Source: Microbacterium sp. AG1240 (lineage in GTDB: Bacteria > Actinomycetota > Actinomycetes > Actinomycetales > Microbacteriaceae). Taken from it: 64,000 nucleotides of DNA. The notes beneath the pieces were generated by a model. That model had not been told where the DNA came from. It saw nothing but the letters and a program-made list of their open reading frames with translations, and did no database searches. Each line of letters opens with the position of its first letter. Positions within the stretch are counted from its first letter, which is position 1. The position numbers and the translations under genes are program-made. Positions 37,955 to 46,344 of this stretch are shown here, piece by piece. The stretch lies in assembly GCF_003635115.1 (NCBI RefSeq), contig NZ_RBXJ01000004.1:174592-238591 (forward strand), written 5' to 3'.

Positions 37955-37964
37955 ATGTATACCT
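37955..37964. promoter_or_regulatory. Upstream ATGTATA element
   Basis: ATGTATACCT followed by GC, matching the ATGTATANNTGC core of the sites at 34078 and 37800. It lies 155 bp from the 37800 site, a distance compatible with repressor looping. Confidence 0.4.
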
Positions 37965-38076
37965 GCTCGGGGTGCGAGGAAAAGCGAACGCGAAAGTTCG
38001 TCCGAATGCATGAGATCGCGCCGACGCTGGGGGACTCGCGGTCCGCAGGATCCCCCGAGCGCGCAGGCACGCGCGC

Positions 38077-38152
38077 CGAGCGACGTCGGTGAAATCGGGC
38101 GGGTCCGGTGCACTTTCCTCCGCAGACTCACCGAACTCGACCGATTCCACCG
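38077..38152. repeat. REP-like palindromic repeat, copy 2
   Basis: Same 76-bp length as the copy at 28522-28597; first 16 bases and last 12 are identical, and the middle arms agree. Arms pair at about 24 of 32 positions around a variable loop. It lies upstream of recQ and marks the other end of the alpha-glucan operon. Confidence 0.75.
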
Positions 38153-38231
38153 GTGTCGCGATCGTCCGAGCGCCCGGGATGGCGCTGTCAAGCGGTACGG
38201 ATCGCAGGATCGGGATTGTTAGCGTCCGATC

Positions 38232-39881
38232 GTGAGCTCCTCCCGTCCTTCCACAGCATCCATCGATCGCGTCGCCCGCGAGGTCTTCGGCTGGGAGACG
38301 CTCCTCCCGGGTCAGCGTGAAGCGATCGAGGCGTCGGTCGCGGGGCGCGACACTCTCGTCGTGCTCGCCACCGGCGGCGGCAAGTCGGCCGTGTACCAGA
38401 TCGCCGGAGCGCAGCGCGGTGGTGTCGTCGTCGTGGTGTCGCCGCTCGTCGCCCTTCAGGCCGACCAGCTCGCGTCGATCCACGCCGCTCCCGCCGCTCC
38501 GGCCGCGGTCGCGATCAACGCCTCCCTGGGGGAGGCTGCTCAGGCGCGCGCCTGGGAGCGCGTGGACCAGGGCGGCCCGCTGTACGTGCTGCTCGCTCCC
38601 GAGCAGCTGGCGAAGGACGAGAACGTCGCCCGGCTCGCCGCCGCCGGGGTCTCGCTGCTCGTCGTCGACGAGGCGCACTGCGTCTCGTCGTGGGGTCATG
38701 ACTTCCGGCCCGATTATCTGCGCCTGGCCGACGTGCGTCACGAGCTCGGCGATCCGCCGGTGCTCGCGATGACGGCGACCGCCTCCGGGCCCGTGCGCGA
38801 GGAGATCGTCGAGCGCCTGGGGATGGTCGATCCCGAGGTGCAGGTGCACGGTGTCGACCGCCCGGAGATCCGGCTCGTCGTTCACCGCCACGAGAGCGAG
38901 GGCGACAAGCGCGCCGCCGTCGTGGCGGAGGCGCGCACCTGGACCGCGCCCGGTCTCGTCTACGTCGCCACCCGCAAGGAGACCGAGCTGTACGCCGCCG
39001 AGATCGCGGCTGAAGGGCGCAGGGTAGCCGCGTATCACGCGGGACTGCGCGCTCCCGAGCGTCGAACGGTGCAGGACCGCTGGCGGGAGGGGCAGCTCGA
39101 CGTCGTCGTCGCGACCTCGGCGTTCGGGATGGGGATCGACCGCGCAGACGTGCGTTTCGTGCTCCACGCCACCACGACCGAGTCGCTCGACGCCTACTAC
39201 CAGGAGGTCGGACGAGCCGGCCGCGACGGCGAGCCGGCCACCGGTGCGCTGCATTACCGCGCCGAAGATCTCGGTCTGCGACGCTTCTTCGCCAAGCGCT
39301 CCGTCGACAAGCCCGCGCTGCGCGCGATCTGGGCCGCGGTCGTGGCGGGTCCGGGGAGCAAGGTCTCCGAGCTCGCGAAGGCGGTGGATGTGCCGTCGCG
39401 CACCGTATCGCGCCTCATCAACGATCTCGTCGATGCCGGCCTGGTCGACACGGCGTCGGGGGTCAGGGCAACGACAGACCGCCGCATCGATGCGGTGGTG
39501 CGAGCGGTGAAGTCGACGCTCGCGTCGAGAGAACGCGTCGCCGAATCGCGGCTGTCGATGATGCGCGCCTACGCCGAGACCTCGCACTGCCGCCGTCGGG
39601 TTCTGCTCGACTACTTCGGTGTCGAGGGCCCGCAGTGGTGCGGAAACTGCGACGGGTGCGAACGGCACGAGGCTCTTCACGGCGAGGCCGTCGCGGAAGC
39701 GGTCGACGCTCCGCTCGCGGTCGACGAGATCGTGCAGCACCGCGAGTGGGGCGAGGGGACGGTCATGAGCGTCGAAGCCGACCGGGCGACCGTGTTCTTC
39801 GAGTCCGAGGGCTACAAGGTGGTGTCGTACACGGCGCTCGACTCCGGCGTGCTGAAGGAACGCGAGCCCGCGTCGGTCTGA
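38232..39881 (+). CDS. recQ: ATP-dependent DNA helicase RecQ
   Basis: 549 residues. Walker A TGGGKSAVYQ near residue 46, DEAHC at 146-150 followed by the RecQ loop WGHDFRPDY, TATAS, and motif VI YYQEVGRAGRDG. Zinc-binding cysteines lie at about 453-475 (HCRRR, WCGNCDGC) and a winged-helix region precedes them. The HRDC domain is absent and a short C-terminal domain (WGEGTVMSVE) follows instead. Unwinds recombination and repair intermediates. TAGCGT is 6 nt before the GTG start. Confidence 0.93.
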   Translation: MSSSRPSTASIDRVAREVFGWETLLPGQREAIEASVAGRDTLVVLATGGGKSAVYQIAGAQRGGVVVVVSPLVALQADQLASIHAAPAAPAAVAINASLGEAAQARAWERVDQGGPLYVLLAPEQLAKDENVARLAAAGVSLLVVDEAHCVSSWGHDFRPDYLRLADVRHELGDPPVLAMTATASGPVREEIVERLGMVDPEVQVHGVDRPEIRLVVHRHESEGDKRAAVVAEARTWTAPGLVYVATRKETELYAAEIAAEGRRVAAYHAGLRAPERRTVQDRWREGQLDVVVATSAFGMGIDRADVRFVLHATTTESLDAYYQEVGRAGRDGEPATGALHYRAEDLGLRRFFAKRSVDKPALRAIWAAVVAGPGSKVSELAKAVDVPSRTVSRLINDLVDAGLVDTASGVRATTDRRIDAVVRAVKSTLASRERVAESRLSMMRAYAETSHCRRRVLLDYFGVEGPQWCGNCDGCERHEALHGEAVAEAVDAPLAVDEIVQHREWGEGTVMSVEADRATVFFESEGYKVVSYTALDSGVLKEREPASV

Positions 39882-39917
39882 CGGCCGGGACTCACCCGCT
39901 CGTGAGCGTCAGCCGTC
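39880..39917. terminator. Hairpin spanning two convergent stop codons
   Basis: CTCAC-CCGCTC-GTGAG (39891-39906), extended by GACGGC (39880-39885) against GCCGTC (39912-39917). Both the recQ and DUF4232 stop codons lie inside. Probable shared terminator. Confidence 0.45.
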
Positions 39918-41069
39918 GCTGTATCGGGAGTCGCCGAGCGCGTCGAGTTCCCACGCGGTGACCTCGACGGTCGAGCCGGCGGTGATGTCGAGCGACACCG
40001 CCGATCCGTTCCTCTGGTCGCCGGCGACCTGGGCGACGAGCACGGAGGAGGCGACGAGCGCGCCCGCCGTGGAATTGGCGTTCCACCCGATCAAGGCGAT
40101 GGCGTATCCGCCCGCCGGCACCTCGACCGGCTGGGCGCCGGCATCCGTCGCCATGAACGAGCTGCCACGCTCGACTCTGACGTCGAGCGCGTGACCGTTC
40201 TGATCTGCGAAGGCGACGTCGGGATAACCCTCGACAAAGCAGGGCGCGTCAGAGAAGTTCATGAGTCGGATGCTGAGACCCCGGTGCCCGGTTGCGGCGT
40301 CGTCGCCCCCGACGAAAGCCGTCGCCTGTTCGGGCGTGCACCACAGCGGATCGCGAGGCACCGAGGTCGGCGCGACGAGCTGCGCGGGCGTTCCGACGGC
40401 TTCCGGGTCGGGGACCGCTCCGAAGCCCGTGTACTGCTCGGCCGCGGCCTGTGTCTCGGCGTCGGCGCGGGCCTGCGCTTCGGCCACCGCGGTGCGGTCG
40501 GCGGTGCGACCCGCCGTCCCCGCGACCACGAACGCGACCAGCACGGCTGCGGCGACGGCCCACGTCCACCGCGCATGCCTGCGCCGCGGCCCGTCGACGG
40601 ATTCGCGCGCTCCGCGTGAGGCGATGAGCGCGGGTATCCATCCCTGGACAAGACCCCAATACGCGCCCACGACGGCGTAGTCGATGCTCGCGGTCGTGAG
40701 CCCGCGCGCACCGAAGCTCTGCACGACATCGAGCACTCCCACGCCGTCGATGAAGAGGCCGACCACCGCGCCGGCGGCGACCGTTGCGAACCACGCAGCG
40801 GCGAAACCCGGCGCCCTGCGGCGGGCGACCCATCCCATGACGACGAACACCACGGCGGCGACGCTCGCGCCGGCGAGCGCGAGCGCGAGAAACGACCACG
40901 GGGCCGGCCACGCCCAGAACAGGGAGTTGGTCGGCGACGGTACGAGCAGTCGGAGAGCTTGAGTGGCGTGCGGGATCGACGCGACGACGGTGTGGATCAG
41001 TCCGCTCGCCAGCCACAGTATTCCCGCGGCGGCGGCGGCGAACAGCATCCTTCTCGTCTGCGACCCCAT
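39909..41069 (-). CDS. Membrane protein with C-terminal DUF4232 domain
   Basis: 386 residues. Four N-terminal helices within residues 1-140, a fifth near 170-188, then an extracytoplasmic DUF4232 domain (LWCTPEQA, RLMNFSDAPCFVEGYPDVAFADQNG) with two conserved Cys. Function unknown. TAAGGT (41077-41082, minus strand) precedes the ATG by 7 nt. Confidence 0.82.
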   Translation of the reverse strand: MGSQTRRMLFAAAAAGILWLASGLIHTVVASIPHATQALRLLVPSPTNSLFWAWPAPWSFLALALAGASVAAVVFVVMGWVARRRAPGFAAAWFATVAAGAVVGLFIDGVGVLDVVQSFGARGLTTASIDYAVVGAYWGLVQGWIPALIASRGARESVDGPRRRHARWTWAVAAAVLVAFVVAGTAGRTADRTAVAEAQARADAETQAAAEQYTGFGAVPDPEAVGTPAQLVAPTSVPRDPLWCTPEQATAFVGGDDAATGHRGLSIRLMNFSDAPCFVEGYPDVAFADQNGHALDVRVERGSSFMATDAGAQPVEVPAGGYAIALIGWNANSTAGALVASSVLVAQVAGDQRNGSAVSLDITAGSTVEVTAWELDALGDSRYSDG

Positions 41070-41135
41070 AGCGACGACCTTATGAGACGGTGCGCTCAGG
41101 AATCCGACGTGCCGCCGTCTCCGTCGTGGTGCACC

Positions 41136-41738
41136 TCACGGCCAGAATGGTACGGATCGCTCAGCGAGTTCACGGAACGACGAGACGTCGAGGTACGTGC
41201 GGGTCTCGGGAACACCCAGCGCCGGCCATTGGAGAACGAGCTCGAGCGACCCCGAGGGTGGGAGCGGCCAGAGCCAGAGCGCATCGTTCGACGAGTACGA
41301 GTGCCCGTCTCCGCCGCCGCCTCCGCCGCTTCGCACGAGCGATGAACCCTTCGGCGGCGACATGGGGTCGCCCGCGAAGCCGAAGGGGCGATCGGAGAGC
41401 ACCTGTTCGCCGCTGCTCAGCACGACCCCGTATCGCAGCCGCTCGGCCGATGACGCACCGTGACCGGCCCAGTGCTCCATGAACACGGTGGTCATGCGCT
41501 GCCACTCATCGAGCGGCAGGTCATTGCGACGGAGCCTTCGCTCGAGGCGGATCTCGATGCCGTCGGAGTAGACGTCGACGCCGACGAGCGCGATCGCCAG
41601 GTGCTCGGTGGTCGCGAGGATCTCGCCCGCGGGGTAGAGAACCGGGAGGCGGTCGGTCGGGGCCGTCCACCAGGGAGATCGCACCGCCGGGGCATCGTCG
41701 AACTCGGGCAGCTCGGGGTCGGGCGGGAAGAAGGACAT
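41136..41738 (-). CDS. Hypothetical protein, 200 residues
   Basis: Soluble, beta-rich, with a run of six glycines (RSGGGGGGDGHS) in a disordered linker. It looks like a domain of actinobacterial unknowns beginning FPPDPELPEFD; no function can be assigned. It is divergent from the beta-lactamase-like gene, 112 nt away. Confidence 0.7.
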   Translation of the reverse strand: MSFFPPDPELPEFDDAPAVRSPWWTAPTDRLPVLYPAGEILATTEHLAIALVGVDVYSDGIEIRLERRLRRNDLPLDEWQRMTTVFMEHWAGHGASSAERLRYGVVLSSGEQVLSDRPFGFAGDPMSPPKGSSLVRSGGGGGGDGHSYSSNDALWLWPLPPSGSLELVLQWPALGVPETRTYLDVSSFRELAERSVPFWP

Positions 41739-41850
41739 GCCACCACCCGAGCACACCGCGCGGGTCGACGCAACGATCCGGACCCTGGACGCGCCGGAAT
41801 TCCGTCGCGCGGGGGAGGCGCCCGACGCGGATTCCGCCGAGGCTCGAAGG

Positions 41851-43215
41851 GTGAAGATCTCGCCACAGACCCTCCGCCCGCTCCGATCCCTGTCCGTCGC
41901 TCTTCTCGCTGCCGCCGCCCTCGTGATCACGGCCTGCGCCTCGCCCGCCGAACCGGCATCGGAGGAGCCGTCCGAGCGAGTGGCCATTCCCTCGAATCCC
42001 GTCGGCACGCAGGCCGCGTGGGTGCTGACCGAGATCAACGGTGCGCCGAGCGAGCAGGCCGAGTTCGAGGGTCGATTCGATCCGATCATGTTCGAGCAGA
42101 TGGCCGTCTCGGATCTGCAGCAGGTCTTCGAGCAGTTGCGAGCGGCGGCCCCGTGGACGCCCGTCGCGTACGAGGGCACCGAGACGCAGGCGCGCGTCAC
42201 GATCGAGTCGCCGCAGGTCACCTACGACATGTCGGTGTCGGTCGGCGATGACGGCAGCATGAACGGCCTGTTCTTCGGCGAACCGCAGGCCCCGCGCACC
42301 CCCGCCGGCAGCTGGGACGAGCTCGAGTCGCAGATCTCGGACGCGCCGTACGAGGTCTCGCTGCAGGTGACCGAGGCCGGCACCGGTGAACCCGTGAGGC
42401 TCATGGGGGAGTCGTCGCTCTCGCCGATCGGGTCGGTGTTCAAGCTCTGGGTTCTCGGTGCGGTCGTCGCCGCGGTCGATGCGGGCACCCTCGCCTGGGA
42501 CGACCCGCTGACCATCGACGCCGAGGTGCGGAGCCTCCCGAGCGGCGAGCTGCAGAACCTCCCCGACGGCTCGACCGTCACCGTGCTCGACGCGGCGCAG
42601 AAGATGATCGCGATCAGCGACAACACCGGCACCGACGCCCTCATCCGTGCGGTCGGGCGCGATGCTGTCGAAGCCGCCCTCGTCGACATGGGCCACGCGA
42701 CGCCGGGGGTCAACACGCCGTTCCTCACGACCCGCGAGATGTTCTGGATGCTGTTCGACGACGCGGCTCTGCGGGAGCGGTGGGCGTCGGGCGACCCCGC
42801 TGCCCGTGACGCGGTGCTGGCCGAGATCCCGGCCGGCGTGCCGTCGCTCGCGAACGCCGCCGAGGTTCAGCCCGGCTGGCCGGAGGGCGTCGACTGGTTC
42901 GCGACGCACGACGACATCGCCCGCGCGCACGTCGCCCTGCAGCAGAAGGCGCAGACTGCGGCGGGTGAGCCGCTGCGCGAACTGCTCTCGGCGAATCCTG
43001 GCATCGCTTTCGGCGATGAGTGGACCCACGTCGCGTTCAAGGGCGGCAGCTCGATCGGCGTCCTCGCCGGATCGTGGTACCTCGAGCGCGACGGTGTCGA
43101 GCCGGTCGTGCTGACGGTGCTCGCCCGCGCCGACGATGCGCAGACGCTGACGACCAATCAGACCGCGGTGTTCGGATTCATCGAGGATGCTGCGGCACTG
43201 ATCGCAGCGGAGTGA
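41851..43215 (+). CDS. Class A beta-lactamase-like serine hydrolase lipoprotein
   Basis: 454 residues: lipoprotein signal with lipobox VITAC (Cys29), an N-terminal domain of about 110 residues, then the serine transpeptidase fold with S195-V-F-K, S256-D-N (ISDNTGTDAL) and K397-G-G in place of the common KTG/KSG. Could be a penicillin-hydrolysing or penicillin-binding surface enzyme. A longer in-frame reading from 41737 would bury the lipoprotein signal, so the GTG after the GAGG site is preferred. Confidence 0.82.
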   Translation: MKISPQTLRPLRSLSVALLAAAALVITACASPAEPASEEPSERVAIPSNPVGTQAAWVLTEINGAPSEQAEFEGRFDPIMFEQMAVSDLQQVFEQLRAAAPWTPVAYEGTETQARVTIESPQVTYDMSVSVGDDGSMNGLFFGEPQAPRTPAGSWDELESQISDAPYEVSLQVTEAGTGEPVRLMGESSLSPIGSVFKLWVLGAVVAAVDAGTLAWDDPLTIDAEVRSLPSGELQNLPDGSTVTVLDAAQKMIAISDNTGTDALIRAVGRDAVEAALVDMGHATPGVNTPFLTTREMFWMLFDDAALRERWASGDPAARDAVLAEIPAGVPSLANAAEVQPGWPEGVDWFATHDDIARAHVALQQKAQTAAGEPLRELLSANPGIAFGDEWTHVAFKGGSSIGVLAGSWYLERDGVEPVVLTVLARADDAQTLTTNQTAVFGFIEDAAALIAAE

Positions 43216-43253
43216 CGGGTTACGGGCAGCGGCGGCAGCATCGGCCGGTTTTG

Positions 43254-43282
43254 TAAGGGTGACCTAAGTAAGGCTACGGTAA
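43254..43282. promoter_or_regulatory. DtxR/IdeR-like iron box
   Basis: CTAAGTAAGGCTACGGTAA (43264-43282) matches 13 of 19 positions of the DtxR consensus, with the AGGCTA centre intact. A second half-overlapping TAAGGGTGACCTAA starts at 43254. It lies 40 nt before the siderophore-binding gene, so iron excess would repress the operon. Confidence 0.6.
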
Positions 43283-43322
43283 GTCGGGTAGTTCTCGCCC
43301 GGACATCGAAAGGCTGCTCGCC

Positions 43323-44258
43323 ATGCCCTCCCGCCTTCACGCCCGTTTCGTCGCACTCGCAGCTACGACCGCTTGCGCCGCCCTCCTGCTCGCGGGGTGC
43401 TCTGCTCCGTCGCCCTCGACGGAGGCCGCGAACACCGACACCGCGACCACGCGCGAGGTGCAGCACGCCCGCGGCACCACGGAGGTTCCGCTCGAGCCGC
43501 AGCGCGTGGTGACCCTCGAGCCGCTCGAGCTCGATACTGCCGCCGCCGTCGGTGTCGTGCCGGTCGGCGCGGCCGTCGCGAGCAACGTCGTGGGTGTGCC
43601 GGCCTACCTCGGGCTTGACGGAGTGGAGGCGGTGGGCAGCGTGCCCGAGCCCGATCTGCAGGCCATCGCGGCACTGAAGCCCGACCTCATCCTCGGCACC
43701 GAGGCCCGCCACTCGGCCCTGTACGAGCAGCTGTCGTCCATCGCGCCGACCGTGTTCATCGCGACCCAGGCCGACCCGTGGCGCGACAACGCCGCGCTCA
43801 TCGGCGAGGCTCTCGGGCGCGATGGCGAGACGGCTGCGCTGCTGGAGAAGGTCGATGCCCGCTGCGGCGAGCTCGCCGACACCTACGGCGTCGACGGCCA
43901 GACCGTGCAGCTCATCCGCCCTCGCGACGAGACGACCCTGAGCCTGTACGGCCCGGTGTCGTTCGCGGGCAGCCTGCTCGAGTGCGTCGGCTTCACCATC
44001 CCCGACCACGACTGGGCCGACGGTCTGCAGGCCGACATCTCTCCCGAGAACATCCTCTCGGCTCAGGCCGATCACGTGTTCGTGACGACCGCAGATACCT
44101 CAGACGACTCGACAGTCCCCGCGGCCATCGTGCAGAACGCGGATGCTTTCCCCTCGGTCACCCTCGTCGACACCAGCTACTGGGTGTCGGGCGTGGGCCC
44201 CCTCGGCGCGCAGAAGGTGCTCGACGACATCGAACAGTTCCTCGAAGAGCGCTCTTGA
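43323..44258 (+). CDS. Ferric-siderophore-binding lipoprotein
   Basis: 311 residues: signal with lipobox LLLAGC (Cys near 26), then the FecB/BtuF fold (TEVPLEPQRVVTLEPLELDTAAAVG, LKPDLILGTEA). It delivers an iron-siderophore complex to the two permeases downstream. GAAAGG before the ATG. Its stop overlaps the next start (TTGA). Confidence 0.92.
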   Translation: MPSRLHARFVALAATTACAALLLAGCSAPSPSTEAANTDTATTREVQHARGTTEVPLEPQRVVTLEPLELDTAAAVGVVPVGAAVASNVVGVPAYLGLDGVEAVGSVPEPDLQAIAALKPDLILGTEARHSALYEQLSSIAPTVFIATQADPWRDNAALIGEALGRDGETAALLEKVDARCGELADTYGVDGQTVQLIRPRDETTLSLYGPVSFAGSLLECVGFTIPDHDWADGLQADISPENILSAQADHVFVTTADTSDDSTVPAAIVQNADAFPSVTLVDTSYWVSGVGPLGAQKVLDDIEQFLEERS

Positions 44259-45298
44259 CGACCCTCGCCGGGGTCGAGTCCCCACCGGCTCGGCCCCCGG
44301 TGCGCCGCTCGCGGCGGGTTGCCGCCCTCTCGGTCGTCGTGGCGGCGCTCACCGTCGCCGTCGCGTTATCGCTCATGATCGGGGCGAACCCGTTGTCGCC
44401 GCAGGTGGTCTGGACGACGCTGCGCGGTGAGGGCACCACCGAGACGACGTACATCGTGATCGGCCTGCGCATCCCGCGCACCGTCGCCGGTCTCGTCGCC
44501 GGTGCCTCGCTGGGCGTCGCCGGCGCGCTCACGCAGGCGTTCACCCGCAACCCGCTGGCAGACCCGGGCATCCTCGGCGTGAACGCCGGTGCGGCGCTCG
44601 CGGTGGCGCTCGGGGTGGCCCTGCTCGGACTCCGCGACATCTCCACCCTGGTCTGGCTCGCCCTTCTCGGAGCGTTCGTCGTCACGATCGCGGTGTACCT
44701 CATCGGTTCGTCGGGCCGGGGCGCGGCCGATCCGCTGCGGCTCACCCTCGCCGGCGTCGCCCTCGGAGCCGTGTTCTCGGGCATCACGACCGGCATGACG
44801 CTCAGCAACCCCGATGCGTTCGACTCGATGCGCAGCTGGAACGCCGGGTCGCTGCTCGGCCGCGGCTTCGACGTCATCGTGCCTGTGCTGCCGTTCATCG
44901 CGGTCGGTCTCGCCCTCGCGTTCCTCGTCGGCCCGGCGATGAACGCGCTCGCGCTCGGCGACGACGTCGCACGGGCGCAGGGTGCAGACGTCCGCCGCAT
45001 CCGCGTCGCCGTCATCGTGTCGACCACGCTGCTCGCGGGAGCGGCGACCGCCCTCGTCGGCCCGATCGCGTTCGTGGGGCTCATGATCCCGCACGTCGTG
45101 CGGTGGATCTTCGGCGTCGACCAGCGCACCATCATCGCCCTGTCGGTGCTGCTGGCCCCCGTGCTCGTGCTGCTCTCCGACGTGCTCGGTCGAGTGATCA
45201 TCGCCCCCGCCGAAGTGCCGGTCGGCATCGTGACCGCGTTCGTCGGCGCGCCCGTGCTGATCGTGCTCGCGCGGCGCAGGAGAGCGAGCACGCTATGA
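44255..45298 (+). CDS. Iron-siderophore ABC permease (FecCD type), subunit 1
   Basis: 347 residues and about nine helices. GLRIPRTVAGLVAGASLGVAGALTQAFTRNPLADPGILG is the FecCD signature. The start chosen is TTG at 44255 with a 4-nt overlap; GTG at 44300 in the same frame is the alternative. A far upstream in-frame reading overlaps the binding-protein gene and is not real. Confidence 0.88.
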   Translation: MTTLAGVESPPARPPVRRSRRVAALSVVVAALTVAVALSLMIGANPLSPQVVWTTLRGEGTTETTYIVIGLRIPRTVAGLVAGASLGVAGALTQAFTRNPLADPGILGVNAGAALAVALGVALLGLRDISTLVWLALLGAFVVTIAVYLIGSSGRGAADPLRLTLAGVALGAVFSGITTGMTLSNPDAFDSMRSWNAGSLLGRGFDVIVPVLPFIAVGLALAFLVGPAMNALALGDDVARAQGADVRRIRVAVIVSTTLLAGAATALVGPIAFVGLMIPHVVRWIFGVDQRTIIALSVLLAPVLVLLSDVLGRVIIAPAEVPVGIVTAFVGAPVLIVLARRRRASTL

Positions 45299-46344
45299 CT
45301 CTCGTCGCGCCGGCCGCGCCGCGGCGCGTGCTGCTTCGTCTCGGGCCGCTCGCGGTTCCGTTGCGCGTGCGCAGCATCCTCGTCGCCTCCGTCGTCGTGG
45401 CGGTCATCCTCGTTCTCGGCGTCGTCTCGCTCGGCGTCGGAACCTACGTGGTCGCTCCCGACGCTGTCGTGCGTGCCCTCCTCGGCACCGGAGAGGCGAT
45501 GGACCGCGTCGTCATCGTCGAGTGGCGCCTGCCGCGCACCCTTGCCGCAATCGCCCTCGGCGCGCTCCTCGCCGTCGCAGGTGCGCTGTTCCAGACCGTC
45601 ACCCGCAATCCTCTGGCGAGTCCCGACATCCTCGGACTGTCCAACGGCGCGTTCACCGGCATGCTCGTCGCCCTAGCGCTGGTCTCGTCGAGCTGGCAGG
45701 CGCTGACGGTCGGAGCCCTGGTCGGCGGTGTCGCGACGGCGTTCGTGATCTGGATGCTGTCGTATCGCGGCGGCATCCAGGGCTTCCGTCTCATCGTGAT
45801 CGGTATCGGTATCGCCGCGATGCTGGCGTCGTTCAACACGTGGATGCTGCTGCAGATCGAGCTGGAGACCGCGATGTTCGCCTCGGCGTGGGGCACGGGC
45901 TCGCTCAACGCGGTCACCGCGGGATCGCTGGGCGGAGCGCTGCTGTGCGCGGCCCCCTTCGTCGTGGTCGCGGCGTTGCTCGGGCCGGGCCTACGACAGC
46001 TCGATCTGGGCGACGACGTGGCCGCAGCATCGGGTGCGCGTCCGAACCTCGTGCGCGGCGTCGCCCTCGTCGTGGGGGTGGCGCTTGTCGCGGCCGCCAC
46101 GAGCGTCGCCGGCCCCGTCGCCTTCGTGTCGCTCGCCGCTCCCCAGGTCGCGCGGCTCGTCGCCCGCACGCCTCACCTTTCGCTCGGGCTGTCGGCCGTG
46201 TTCGGGGCCCTGATCCTGCTGGCGTCCGACCTGGTCGCGCAGCACCTGTTGCCCGTCGTTCTTCCCGTGGGGGTCGTCACCGTGTCGGTCGGCGGCGCCT
46301 ACCTCGTGCTGATGATCATTCTGGAGATCCGCCGTCGTGCCTGA
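45295..46344 (+). CDS. Iron-siderophore ABC permease (FecCD type), subunit 2
   Basis: 349 residues, same family as its upstream neighbour (EWRLPRTLAAIALGALLAVAGALFQTVTRNPLASPDILG). The two form a heterodimeric channel. ATG overlaps the preceding stop by 4 nt. Confidence 0.92.
   Translation: MTLVAPAAPRRVLLRLGPLAVPLRVRSILVASVVVAVILVLGVVSLGVGTYVVAPDAVVRALLGTGEAMDRVVIVEWRLPRTLAAIALGALLAVAGALFQTVTRNPLASPDILGLSNGAFTGMLVALALVSSSWQALTVGALVGGVATAFVIWMLSYRGGIQGFRLIVIGIGIAAMLASFNTWMLLQIELETAMFASAWGTGSLNAVTAGSLGGALLCAAPFVVVAALLGPGLRQLDLGDDVAAASGARPNLVRGVALVVGVALVAAATSVAGPVAFVSLAAPQVARLVARTPHLSLGLSAVFGALILLASDLVAQHLLPVVLPVGVVTVSVGGAYLVLMIILEIRRRA

Larger units (their letters stand above)
37729..38231. 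other. 503-bp intergenic region between amylase operon and recQ
   Basis: No convincing gene on either strand. It holds the amylase promoter with the ATGTATA element at 37800, a second ATGTATACCT at 37955-37964, the palindromic repeat copy at 38077-38152 and the leaderless recQ -10 element at 38220-38225. The stretch 37830-37950 shows nothing I can name. Confidence 0.6.

Noticed and set aside
34321..38013. Open frame of 1230 codons on the plus strand
   Set aside because: It is antisense to the alpha-glucosidase and secreted amylase, whose catalytic motifs are intact. Its composition (Val, Arg, Gly, Asp, His repeats) is that of a high-GC shadow frame, with no domain.
37821..38020. Small protein gene in the amylase-recQ gap
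   Set aside because: Short frames on both strands have no ribosome-binding site or leaderless hexamer and no plausible composition.
28522..38152. Transposon ends
   Set aside because: The two repeat copies lack terminal duplications and no transposase or integrase gene is present between or beside them.
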